Below are positions 25,051 to 36,200 of a stretch of DNA of 64,000 nt, one piece after another. This DNA is from Paralvinella palmiformis (taxonomy: Eukaryota; Annelida; Polychaeta; Terebellida; Alvinellidae). A program made the position numbers and the translations under genes. Where the stretch lies: assembly GCA_025642065.1 (NCBI GenBank), contig JAODUP010000445.1, forward strand, positions 62,001 through 126,000, given 5' to 3'. Within the stretch, counting starts at the first letter, position 1; every line of letters starts with the position of its first letter. The notes under the pieces are model-generated. The model was given only the letters and a program-made list of their open reading frames with translations. It made no database searches and was not told where the DNA came from.

Positions 25051-25539
25051 CTTAATCAACTGTTTGATCAAGATTAAAGTTAATATTTTTGAAACAATTT
25101 CTTTTGGAATACCATCTAGCGTTAGACATTTTTCAAATAAATTTATATTAATAGAGTCTTCACAAATACCACTATCCACGTCACTTTTTTGAAAATTGGA
25201 AAAATTCCATTAAGTTAAAATCTATTATATTTGCTGTAACGGACTGAAGCTAATTCCTAATTATTGATTATCTTGGTGCCATCTAAAATCAGTGTTCTAA
25301 ATCTAATCAATATATTTTCCCTATGATAGCTTCTCTTACGGAAAAATAAGCTTCTCGAGTAATCAACATTTTCAAGTCCTCTGGAGAACATCTATATGAC
25401 CATTCCTTCCTGGCTAGAGAATATAAATGAATATAACTCAGTCCTTAACTACCCATTACTTCCTAAATCAGAACACGCACGGGTCCTCGGCTTACAAACG
25501 AGGTCCGTTTTTACCTACGTTCGTAAGCCAATCTAAAGG

Positions 25540-25615
25540 TTCTTTCATCTTTGACTTCGCTTCATTACATTTGGAGGTCACTCGGCCAATTTAGCCTACC
25601 ATGTGCACAAAAGTT
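25540..25615 (+). repeat. tRNA-derived SINE, family B, body fragment
   Basis: CATCTTTGACTTCGCTTCAT, TTTGGAGGTCACTCGGCC and CTACCATGTGCACAAAAGT match the body of the complete family B copy at 47091-47268. The tRNA head is missing. Confidence 0.7.
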
Positions 25616-25766
25616 TTAATCGAGACAAATATGCCACAGATTTAATCGAGAATCTCGAAATGTGACGTCATCTTTGATAAACATAGACGCCAAACACTCC
25701 CCGTGAGCTTGTTTAACCTATGTTACGTGTTCTATATTTTCTTTATTAAACTATAAATTGGTGTGC

Positions 25767-25983
25767 TGTGTCGTATATAATTGTGCAAATGGGTCTGCCA
25801 GTGGATGGATGGTTTCACTGGGAAACATGAACAGAATGCAGTGGAAGCTAAATTGCTACAGCAAGCTCTGCGAGAGACACTGAGTAACTGCTGTTCGTTA
25901 TTTCGCCGTCTATGGTGCGATCAATTAGATATGACATGAAGAATGTCAGGCGTACAGAAAATGCCATTCCAACCATATTCTAG
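25767..25983 (+). pseudogene. THAP-type zinc finger relic
   Basis: The frame from 25767 reads CVVYNCANGS, then MQWKLN and SKLCERH followed by a stop. This gives the C-x4-C and C-x2-H ligand spacing of a THAP C2CH finger. Shortly after, in another frame, RTENAIPTIF followed by a stop matches the AVPTIF box that closes THAP domains. The length of about 72 codons is near normal. A stop and a frameshift break it. THAP domains occur in host factors and in P-element-like transposases; a transposon origin is likelier here. Confidence 0.6.
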
Positions 25984-26917
25984 AAACTGGGTGATGCTAA
26001 GCCTAAGCCCCAACGAATCAATAGTGTGATGGAGAAACTGAATAGAAAAGGATATGTATGAGCGATAATAGGGTACTCTTTGGAGTAAACTAATAGACAT
26101 TCAGCAGTTCACACATTCGCGAATAAGTAAAATTTCACTTAATAGCAAAAAACAATTCAAATTTATTTAGGGCTACCCAAAGCTTCTTATGGCTGTGTAT
26201 TGTAGACACTACTAAACTGTTAAAATAGCAGGTGTTCCACCGAGGGTGGCACATTCCTGTATAGGCCACATATGGGAGAGCCCCATGCATCCACCGGGCT
26301 CCCGTGTACTGACAAATATCACTTTATTTTAAATGACGTTATGTGATAGGATGAGGGAACTATTCGCATTCAGGCCCAATGTGTTGACTTATAAGCTTAC
26401 AAACACAAACAAATACACATCAATCCAACTCTTGTTGTGGACCTGGGCCGGGTTTCGACGGCACAGGTGGCTACTCCAGATGCATGTCTGCACTTGCTGC
26501 AACTAATTCCTCACAATTAATACTGTCTGTGGTGTTTTCTAAACTTCATCTAGCTATAATAACTTATTTTTGCCACACATTTTTAGGGTGTTTTCTTTTC
26601 ATTATACCAAAATTTTACATGATGTTGTTTTGAGCTACTGCTGTTAAAATAAAAAACGGCATTTCTGCTGTAGACTCATTAACTAGATAACTTAACTATG
26701 TATAATGCGTGTGGGGTGTTATGTGCGGAAGTGGTAGCATATGTGCACATTCACCAAAACATGCCACAGTCGAACCAGATAAAATAACTATCATTCAATA
26801 CCAAGTTATGAATCTGTGCAAACTAAAAACTAATTCCTAAACAAATATATACAACTAGGTGGTTACGTATCCGAGCATCGGAACCCTGTACCTCAGCGTT
26901 ATAGGTCCGAGCACTCA

Positions 26918-27034
26918 ATGCGCATGCGCCAATTATTCCTGGATTACTATTCTTTCCGCTCAAATATGGCGGCCGAGCATGTAGTTGTTATATTTGGGTT
27001 GAAAGTAGAAGATGCTTTTGTTAATTTTGAAAAG
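26918..27034 (+). CDS. Candidate first coding exon of an unidentified gene
   Basis: AAATATGGCGGCC at 26962-26974 gives a good start context and an ATGGCGGC (YY1-like) element. From ATG 26966 the reading MAAEHVVVIFGLKVEDAF then VNFEK ends at 27034, just before AAG|GTACAA, a plausible donor in phase 0. Upstream, GCGCATGCGCC at 26928-26938 is a strong NRF1-type motif. I do not recognise the protein, and no downstream partner exon was found on the plus strand here. It could also be the decayed first exon of a lost gene. Confidence 0.4.
26922..26940. promoter_or_regulatory. NRF1-like motif
   Basis: CAATGCGCATGCGCCAATT contains GCGCATGCGC, the palindromic NRF1 core, 28-38 bases upstream of the ATGGCGGCC start. 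Such sites are typical of TATA-less housekeeping promoters in animals. Confidence 0.5.
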
Positions 27035-27414
27035 GTACAAACGAAAATCAAAGAAACAGATGATCGACAGAACAGCCGTGTGGCTTTACAAATAATCGGG
27101 GTTTTCTTTTTAATCTGATTATAATGTCTATTAATAGACTTAATCTAATATCTTTATTAAACACTAGTAGCAGTAATTACAATTAGACTCCCGTCACTGA
27201 CGCAAGCAGTTTAAAAATGATCGTGAAACCCATAACCAAAATTTAGGCAGCAAACACTTCATCGAACAGTCTGAACTAGCACACTTCAATCTCGGAACCG
27301 CTGACATGTATTTTTTTTATATACATCACTGTTTTTTGTAGAAAATATACGGAAGCCCAATATTTATCACTCTCAGTGGACGAGTAACACCTCATTTATC
27401 ACAGTTATGCTTGT

Positions 27415-27419
27415 GTGTA

Positions 27420-27489
<70 letters not shown>
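27415..27489. repeat. (GT)n-(TA)n microsatellite
   Basis: A short GT run followed by about 30 TA units. Confidence 0.95.
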
Positions 27490-27494
<5 letters not shown>

Positions 27495-27789
27495 CATATA
27501 TGCAATACACAATTAGCTAATAGTTATCGAGAGAAAAAGTAGTCCTAAGATTATATCATATAGTTAAGCATACAGTTCTGTAAAAAGATTATTTCCAGAA
27601 CTCCTACTTAAAAAATCAAAACACTATTATATGGAGGATGGTATAAATAGTTACAAAATTATATCTTCCTCCCATGAATGTCTATAAGAATTGATTTACT
27701 ATAGTAAGCCATGTCGTAGGACAAACATATATATACCAACTTTGTAAATCAAATGATGATCGAGTGAGAGCTGATGCTCTTCGAATAAG

Positions 27790-28980
27790 TTACTTAAAGT
27801 TTCTGGAAAGATGTTTCTAAAATGAATCGTATCAATAGTAATGTTTTGGCATCAACTATCAATAGTGTTAGTGGAGAGTGTAGTATAACAAAAATGTGGC
27901 ATGACCACAGTTCTGACCTACTCAACTCTAATGGTGATACAAAGTATATATATGTCTTATGTTAATAGTGTTACTAAATGTATTGATAATACCGCTGGAT
28001 CTTTTCCTAAGTTTAGTGTTTCAGATATGAGAGAAGCAATTGCAAATCTCAAATCAAACAAAAGTGCTGATACAGACTCTTTGCAAAGTGAATACTTTAA
28101 GTATCCTGATCGTATATTATTCTGTATACTCTGTATGATTTTTAATGCAATGTTTTCCCATGGATATTTACCACCTAAGTTGATGGAAACAATTATTATA
28201 CCTAGAATTAAAAATAAGAAGGGCCTTGTTATGGATAAAGACAATTATAGACCTGTTACGAGTGTGGTATCGAAGATAATTGAACTATTTATTTTAGATA
28301 GATTACACGACAAATTGGTAACTGTTTGTAATCAGTTTGGTTTTAAAAGCAAACATGGTACTGATATGTGTGTGTTCTCACTAAAGCAAGTTATGGAGTA
28401 TTATAATTCACGTTCTAGTCCAGTGTATGTTTGCTATCTTGATGCGTCCAAGGCATTTGACCGCAGTTTATATGTCCCAGGGGTCATGTTGAACAATGAA
28501 CCTCTCTCATTTCTATCTAGCAACAAATATCTAGGAATGATTGTTCATGACAAACTTGATGACGAAGAAGACATTATGAGACATGTAAAACGCTTGTATG
28601 CTACAGGGAATATGTTAATTAGTAGATTTCGCAAATGTTTTGATGAGGTAAAAACTAAGCTTTTTAAGTCTTTTTTCAGCAATGCGTATGGCAGTCACCT
28701 ATGGTGTAGATATAGACAATCAATCTACAAGAAATCTGTTGTGACATATAACAACATTTATCGTAAATTGTTTGGTGTTAGGAGAGATGTCAGCATATCA
28801 GCCATTTATGTAAATAACAATATTGACCCATTTGGAGTCTTGCTACGTAAAAGTATATTCAGTTTTAGAACTAGTTTATATGAGACCGACAACAGTTTGC
28901 TAAAAGAACTCTTGTGTAGCTTATTTCATCGTTTCAGTTCCAGTATTACCACAAAATGGAACCAAGTTCTTTATTCTTGA
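27790..28980 (+). pseudogene. LINE reverse transcriptase ORF, catalytic block deleted
   Basis: The ORF from 27901 is open for 359 codons. It carries the RT fingers (IIPRIKNKKG, DNYRPVTSVVSKIIEL), QFGFKSKHGTDMCVFSLKQV and motif A YLDASKAFDR. It then jumps directly to thumb and C-terminal sequence (SFLSSNKYLGMIVHDKLDDE, KLFKSFFSNAYGSHLWCRYR, RKLFGVRRD). The palm segment with GVRQGG and YADD is absent, so the product cannot polymerise DNA. Upstream, LINE-like coding (FWKDVSKMNRINS) continues with stops. The clade is not certain; the C-terminus resembles RTE-like elements of aquatic animals. A TA array follows the stop. Confidence 0.85.
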
Positions 28981-29027
28981 CAGATTATTTGTTGTTTTCG
29001 CCATTATCATTATGTATATGTAAGTAA

Positions 29028-29071
<44 letters not shown>
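29028..29071. repeat. (TA)n microsatellite at LINE 3' end
   Basis: About 20 TA units directly downstream of the LINE stop codon; possibly the expanded LINE tail. Confidence 0.85.
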
Positions 29072-29494
29072 GTGAGTGCGTGCGTGTATGTATGTTTGGT
29101 GTGTCACAGCCGTTTTTATCGCAATTTGTACATTGTATCATGTGTATGGAATGTGTATTTCCGAAATAAAGATATATATTATATTATACCAAAATTGCTT
29201 ATTCATCTATGTGCAGTTTCCTAAATATATTACCATTATTCAGTTATTATCTATTATTTCAACGAGTAGTGTTATTAACAATACATATACAATTAATGCC
29301 TATGCACTTACATATAACATTAAACAATATCATAAACGTAATTTACTCCATATATACCTCAGTACAACTACTACTATCAAAGGCTCTCCAAGTAGATATT
29401 AACAAAATGTAATTCACATAACTCCAGTCACTTTCTGGACCAATCCCCTACAATAAAAAGCATCATATACTAGAGTTGTAATTAATGAATATAT

Positions 29495-29655
29495 CCCAGC
29501 AGGCACCCGATGTTGGATCAATGTTGGGAATAAGTCGATTTTAGATCGCGACGCCGCACAACGCGAACCCAACGCATATCCAATGTAGCTGAGCTGGATT
29601 ATATCGTGTTGGATTTACATCGGTATTGCGATGTTGGATCAGTGTTGTATTTTCC
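29495..29655. repeat. Repeat end with recurrent ATGTTGG(ATC) motifs
   Basis: CCAGCAGGCACCCGATGTTG then GATCAATGTTGGGAATAA, and later GCGATGTTGGATCAGTGTTG. The stretch is CpG-rich and contains repeated near-palindromic GATGTTGGATC units. It looks like part of a non-autonomous DNA element. Confidence 0.45.
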
Positions 29656-29745
29656 ATCATATATATTTACTATTTTAAGATTATTATTTGAGAAGCCGTT
29701 ATTGTGTGTATATCTGTTATGGGGGCATCTGGTGGAATTTCGCAC

Positions 29746-29818
29746 CTAATAGACCCATTACATGATGACGTCAAAAACCAAACAAACCAGGCGCGCTTTG
29801 CATTGTGGAATTTATAGG
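29746..29818. repeat. Terminal fragment of the foldback element
   Basis: AATAGACCCATTACATGATG, ACGTCAAAAACCAAACAAAC and GCGCTTTGCATTGTGGAATT match the outer 70 bp of both arms of the element at 34892-35628. Confidence 0.8.
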
Positions 29819-29831
29819 GGAATTTTGAGTG

Positions 29832-30140
29832 ATGGACCGGACAATTCCGAAATTGCAATTGCTTATTTAAAAAAATTGAATTGATAAATTTCGAATTGAA
29901 GATTGCTACAAAAAGATTTAATCCGCAAACTAATTTACCATTTAATGTTTTAATTCCGAAATATTTCTTCCATGACCATCCAACTTAGAATATACATCAT
30001 TCGGTGTAGGTACTCCAAGTAGGTATATTCAGAGTACCTATTCGTGGTAAAAAGTAGTAGGTAAAAATAGTAGATAAAAAAGGAATTGGAATTGATAAAT
30101 TTGACGTGGAATTGACCAAATGGAATTGACCCCATGTCTG
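29832..30140. mobile_element. MITE of the CAGACATGGGGTCAATTCC family, copy 2
   Basis: Ends in TGGAATTGACCCCATGTCTG. It contains the family core (ATTTCTTCCATGACCATCC, TAGGTACTCCAAGTAGGTA). The left end is diverged or truncated. It stops 13 bases downstream of the myosin-tail stop codon, so it probably forms much of that gene's 3'UTR. Confidence 0.75.
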
Positions 30141-30152
30141 ACTTGTATATGA

Positions 30153-30272
30153 TTAATCACGATCAGAGGAAATCACATTACTTATTGACGTCATAGTGTT
30201 TGATGTTTCTGCATCGTTGTAAGCATCAAGCTGGTTGGTGTATGAGGTGAGAAGATCGTCCATCTTGTAATC
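30153..30272 (-). CDS. Myosin tail exon M13 (terminal)
   Basis: Encodes [20 protein letters not shown] then [19 protein letters not shown] and TAA. The first half matches the [12 protein letters not shown] end of myosin VIIa; the polar C-terminal extension is lineage-specific. Acceptor CCTCCAG. Confidence 0.93.
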   Translation of the reverse strand, partial: DYKMDDLLTSYTNQLDAYNDAETSNTMTSISNVISSDRD

Positions 30273-33200
30273 CTGGAGGAAACAGAAATACGCGTGTGAA
30301 TAATAACTTTTCAAGTTTCTCTGAATAAATCTAAAAATAAGATTGAACTTTTGATGCTTTTTACTGATAATGAAATATACAGTGCCTCAGCTGCTATTAG
30401 AGAAATGTGTCTTAGAAGAGATGATGATAATTTTGGAAGGGGTTTGTAGTAATTGAATACAGCGCGCTAATTAGTTACTATGAAACTACAAGTAAATACA
30501 TTGCATAAATGAGAAAAGTGTAATATTATATTAGATAAAGAAAACAGAAATTTGTAATAATTATCCACTGAATGTTTTCTATAATAATATGTATAAGCTA
30601 AATGTAAATTCCTCTCTGACTGAGGTATTATTCAGTAATAACAAAACCCCAATAAAGTAGCTAACAAAATAAGACATAAATATATATATATTATAGATCA
30701 TGTGTTATAAAAACCTAAAATAGACTCATTGGTCTACTTTAGCTTTGATAAGTGACTGTTTGTATGTAAATGTTCCTGTTTTACGGCCACTTTTGTGCAC
30801 AAGGTAGGCTAAATGGGCCGAGCGAACTGCAATGGTAATGAGGCGAAGTGAAAAATGAACTGTTTGTGTGATATTATTGTGACCAGCTCCTAGAAGGAGC
30901 TCTTCAACAGTCTTGCTCCCATCTCATCTTGCTCCCTGTCCACAAATAACTGATGAAGACGAGACTGTAGCTAGGTGTACACACGTTTGACACCCTTGCA
31001 ATGAGGCTCGCCATGATCAAACACCAATGGAATTATGTCTGGTAGTTAATTCAAGGATGTGGGAAGCCACTCCTTCAGATGTGCAATTATGAATAGTTTT
31101 TGTAAGCAGGACTTCATCTACTACCAATAACTAAATGTCAATAAGCAATAATTTGTTTTCCAAATTTGCATAGTGCCATTTCTTCGGGAACAATTTTTCC
31201 AGTGCCATTTTTTCCGTACCCCGAGTAGATCAGCGTTATTGTCAGTAAGGGTGTTTGATTAAATTATTATTATTATTATTTATCCACACATATTTATCAC
31301 ATATCTTACCAGTGATGTTTCACATAATAACTTGCTACCATAAACAAGATTGTCTATTGTCATGTGTAGGTATGTATTGCCACTGCTCCAGTTTAATATC
31401 TTTGTGAATGGGTGAGTGACAAGAATCTCCTAAAATAAAGCATACACACAGCACATATAGGATACAGACAAAATACTGTTACATGTATATACTTCTAGCT
31501 GAATAGACCGATTCAATTACCTCTGGCGCCACCATGCGGCTGAAGTTCACACTAAAGTCTCAGGTTAGACGTCAAAGAATCACTGTGTTGCATGGCGATT
31601 TATGTATGTAGTGGCCGATAAATGTCTTACTGAAAAGTTGTATTTAGGCTATTTACCAGCTATATTTGGATTTTATTTAAAGTCCAGTATGGGCATGTGA
31701 TCTCCAGATCATAATTTTCTCTTTAATAGGAATGGCATAGACTTCATCTAATTTATATATGCCACTAAACTAAGTAACTTTCAGCACGATTTGCAAAGCT
31801 GTCATGGTCTGGTCTGTTGAGTTCAAACTTAGTTTTTGTAGAACCTTTGCCATCTGACATGACGATGTGAATGGATAAAATCAATGATCACAATTCGATG
31901 GATGATTCCTATTACTGCAACATTGGTTGTTAGTAATGATATCTTGTATTGAATGTGAAATGTTTTATTTTATGAATCAGCCATTCGTGCAATGTTTACT
32001 ACATGTAAATGTCAAGGGTTTTAATACTCTGATGATTGGTTCCCAGGTACAAGTAAAAATAATATTTCCAAACATCTACATTAAATATTAAAAAATCTTC
32101 ATTAAAATCAATTTACATTCAGCTAAAAGTTTAATTTTAAAATCATTTATTTAATCCAAAAAGCCCCTACAAGTCAACATGAATAACCAAGTGTTAGCGT
32201 GTCATTTATCTGATAAAATTGGTCCACTCAATCATTGGGTTACCAGGGTAAATCAGGATAAGTATTGTGTTAAATCCTCTGAAGACACAATCGTTCAGCT
32301 GAAATACAAATCTCAATCTCCATGTAATATGAAATAATTTTCTGAAGGATTTCCAGTATTTACCATTAGTGAAAAGATGCCATCCTCTATTAGCAAATGG
32401 CAGCATAGCTGTTTTTAACCCGAGATCACAGATGGTAACCGATGAAACACATTTCATCTGGATCAGTCTATTCAACATGAAATACCCCACAATAATCATA
32501 ATATTAAACCTGTAATTAAAACTTCTGTGAAAATCTAAAATCAAACTGTACATATGTTCACACTTGGTTTTGTTTATACAAATTTATAATTAATCAAAAT
32601 AACAAGATACAAAAATACGAATATTCTGCACAAATGAAATTTAATTGCTTTCTGGGGATACAGTACCAGGATAATGTTTTGAAAACAAATATCACAATTC
32701 ATCACCATCTATACACAAATATTAATACCTTTGTCACAGGATTGATCAAGTTAACTCCATGTTTGTTGATTGCAATCAAAAGAATATCAGGGAATCTGGG
32801 CTCAGTGGTTTGCTGAAATGATAAGAAGGGTTTCAAGTACAACTATTTGATAACAGTGTGACAATATGAAATGTTAGAGCAGTTATTACTTAAAGCATTA
32901 CCTTAACTATGAAGAATGCAGAGCCAAAGGTTGGCCATTTGTATGTCAGCTTCAGGAAGCCAATCTTAGCCTCATCTGGTGTCTTGCCCTGATCTCTGTT
33001 GTAGGCAGCCAGAATTTGCTGCCAAAAAAAACAAACACAAATAAGAACTATAATCACACTCTAGTGTAGACAAGCTTTAATTCAGCTAAAAACCTAATAA
33101 ATTAGCAAACAATTTGTTAATATTTAGTAAACTTACTAACAGAACAGAATATACCTTTATCCAGTCATTTGGATTCTGTATGTTTATCAGATATTGAGGC

Positions 33201-36200
33201 AGCAACTCTTTCAGAAGATATCTGTCAGTGAATAAAATAAAAAAATATGTAAAATGCTTTTTGTTCCACATTTCTAACGCCATAAACAGGGTCATATCTA
33301 CATTTAATAAATGGTTAATGAATAGTTTTTCAGGCAACAGATTATGGAAAGGGCTCTTTTAGCATTTATAATATTTTTAAGTGGAGGGGGGATATTACGA
33401 TTGATACATTTAATAATTTGCATGTTATGTGTCTTATATCTCAAAGTAAATCTATGCAAAATAAGTATTAGCAATAATATAATACTGCATGGTCCCTTTA
33501 GGTATTTAAAATTTTTGAAAAGTATGTATTTTGAATAAATAACTATACATAGTAAATAAGTAAGTAAGCATTTTGTTTAGCCTTTATTCTGATCACTCCT
33601 CAGATGTACATTGATAAGTAATTTTGAAAGGAAACATTCCACAGACATAAGTAACATATGAAAATGAAAAAAATATATATATGATCCAAATTAACTTTTA
33701 TTCTAAACACAACAGTTATTTTAAAGATTAGTAAATTGAATGATCACTTGATATTAATGACGTTTATCAAAAAAGTTAACTAAATAAAACATTAAATAAT
33801 TAAACTGATAACTTACTGGATACTCCGTCCATTCAGTCTAGTTGTATCTTCACCATACTTTGCACGATATATATATGCTGCCAACTGTACAGCTTCCTCA
33901 ATGGAACATTTGTGGTAACCACGTAACAACTTTGGTAACTCCTGTAGTGTATAAACAGAATATGAAATAAACTCATAAAATCAATTATCCCATGGATTTG
34001 TCAAAGAAATAACAATTTTCTTGGTAGATTATACGTGTACTTAGGAACGCAGACCTGATGATAATGAAATATAATATCAGCATTTCTATCCTTGCCAGGT
34101 ACAGTATTTGTCCACAGTTTCTTCATTAAGAAAACATGGTATGTAAATGATGGCGCGGTGCCTACAACAGAGATTAATTAAGTACTTGTGGTGACAACTA
34201 TAGTGACATACAAACGGTTAAACTGATAGAGAAAGCACATCATTTGGTTGTTGATTATAATTATTTGGTCAAACATGTGTTCTGATATCAGTGAGTTGTT
34301 GGTCACAAAATAGAGTCATAAATAAATCTCAACTAAAATGTCAATGTTATTGGCAACTAGATTAGTCATAAGGTAATTAATTGAACATGATAACACTGTA
34401 GTACTGTAAGTATAAATAATAGAAGTAAAATTAATAAAGTACTGGTCTGGTCTGTATACATATAACAGTATGAAAATTATTACAGTATAAAATGAGGTAC
34501 AAGATAATTACCATTTTTGTTAGGCTTTGCTTTCTTTGTCCAATCTGTTAGATGTCTCAAAAAATCAAAGAAGAAATCTCCTTCTGGTACACTGATCACT
34601 GTCAAATAAATGAACAACGAGATAATAATAAACACCACTTAGAATTCTGACCCTTTTCATTTTCATGATTATGTACCGACCTGTTTCGGAACCCTGCCCA
34701 TTTTTAAATGCGACTTTCCCATTTTGCAGCCGTACAGTAAGCCTTGTGGTTGTAAGATGGGCAACCCATTTCACAACCACTTGATTCAGCACACCATCGT
34801 CATGATTAGCTCATGATAAATGTGATCATGCACCATTTTGTAAAATATTACTTTATTATTTTCGCATATGTTTGTATGCATTTATATATGTAATAGACCC
34901 ATTGCATGATGACGTCAAAAACCAAAACAAACCAGGTGCGCTTTGCATTGTGGGATTTATAGGGGGTCCGCTGAGCGATAATACCGTTATAATCCCGCCA
35001 TTTTAACCTTAAACGTCAATGTTCTGGATCTGTTATAATCATGCCAAAAACTAGCTCCTGCATTCCGTATTGTCGTGCCACTAGTAAGCAATATAAACAT
35101 TTAAGTTGGCATGTGTTGGCCGCGGGATGAAATGCTGAGAAAGCGTTGGGTAGTTTTAATTCGAAATGACAATCTGGTAAATTTAATTTATTATTTATGG
35201 ATATAATAATATGGTAAATTACACTTTATTTACCAATATTATTATCTATGATCTGATGGATAATAATATTGTTAAATTACACTTTATTTGGCCTTTCACT
35301 GTTTCATTCAATCCTTACACTGACACTGTAATTATAAATTTGTCAGATTGTCATTTCGAATTAAAACTACCCAACGCTTTCTCAGCGTTTCATCCCACAG
35401 CCAACACATGCCAACTTAAATATTTATATTGCTTACTAGTGGCATGACAATATGGTACGTAGGAGTTAGTTTTTGGCATGATTATAACAGATCCGGAACA
35501 TTGACATTTAAGGTTAAAATGGCGGGATTATCACGGTATTGTCGCTCAGCGGACCCCCTATAAATCCTACAATGCAAAGCGCGACTAGTTTGTTTTGGTT
35601 TTTGATGTCGTCATGCAATGGGTCTATTTCCTACCAAAAATTAAAGCCACAAATTAATTTACCATTTAATATTTTTATTCAAAAATATTTCTTCCATGAC
35701 AATCCTACTCGGACTATGTATTCCAAATAGGTACTCGGAGTAGGTACTCAATAAGAGTCGGTAAAAATGGAATTGATACATTTGGAATTGATAAATATGA
35801 TGTGGAATTGGAATTGAGTGGAGTTGGAATTGACAAAATGGAATTGATCCCATGTCTGATAGGGAGTCCGTGTATTCACCTTGTTTTACAATATCCTTGA
35901 AGGTTACATACAACTGTTTATTTCATAAATGTTCCCAGTAATTATTTAATCATTTGTTGACTTAAACATAAATATTACGTCAGTATTTGTGTGGAAATAA
36001 AATGTTCGATTAGTGATATTCATCTGCCAGAAATAGTGCATATTTTTCAGATGAAGGTACCAACGGATACAATATGATCAAAACAGAGGGTTTTTTATAC
36101 ACAAACTATGATTCCTAATTGCAATAAATAAAACATATGCAATAGCTGTGAATTAACAAACAGAATCAAACTTATTTAGTGGGTGGAGTCACACAATAAA

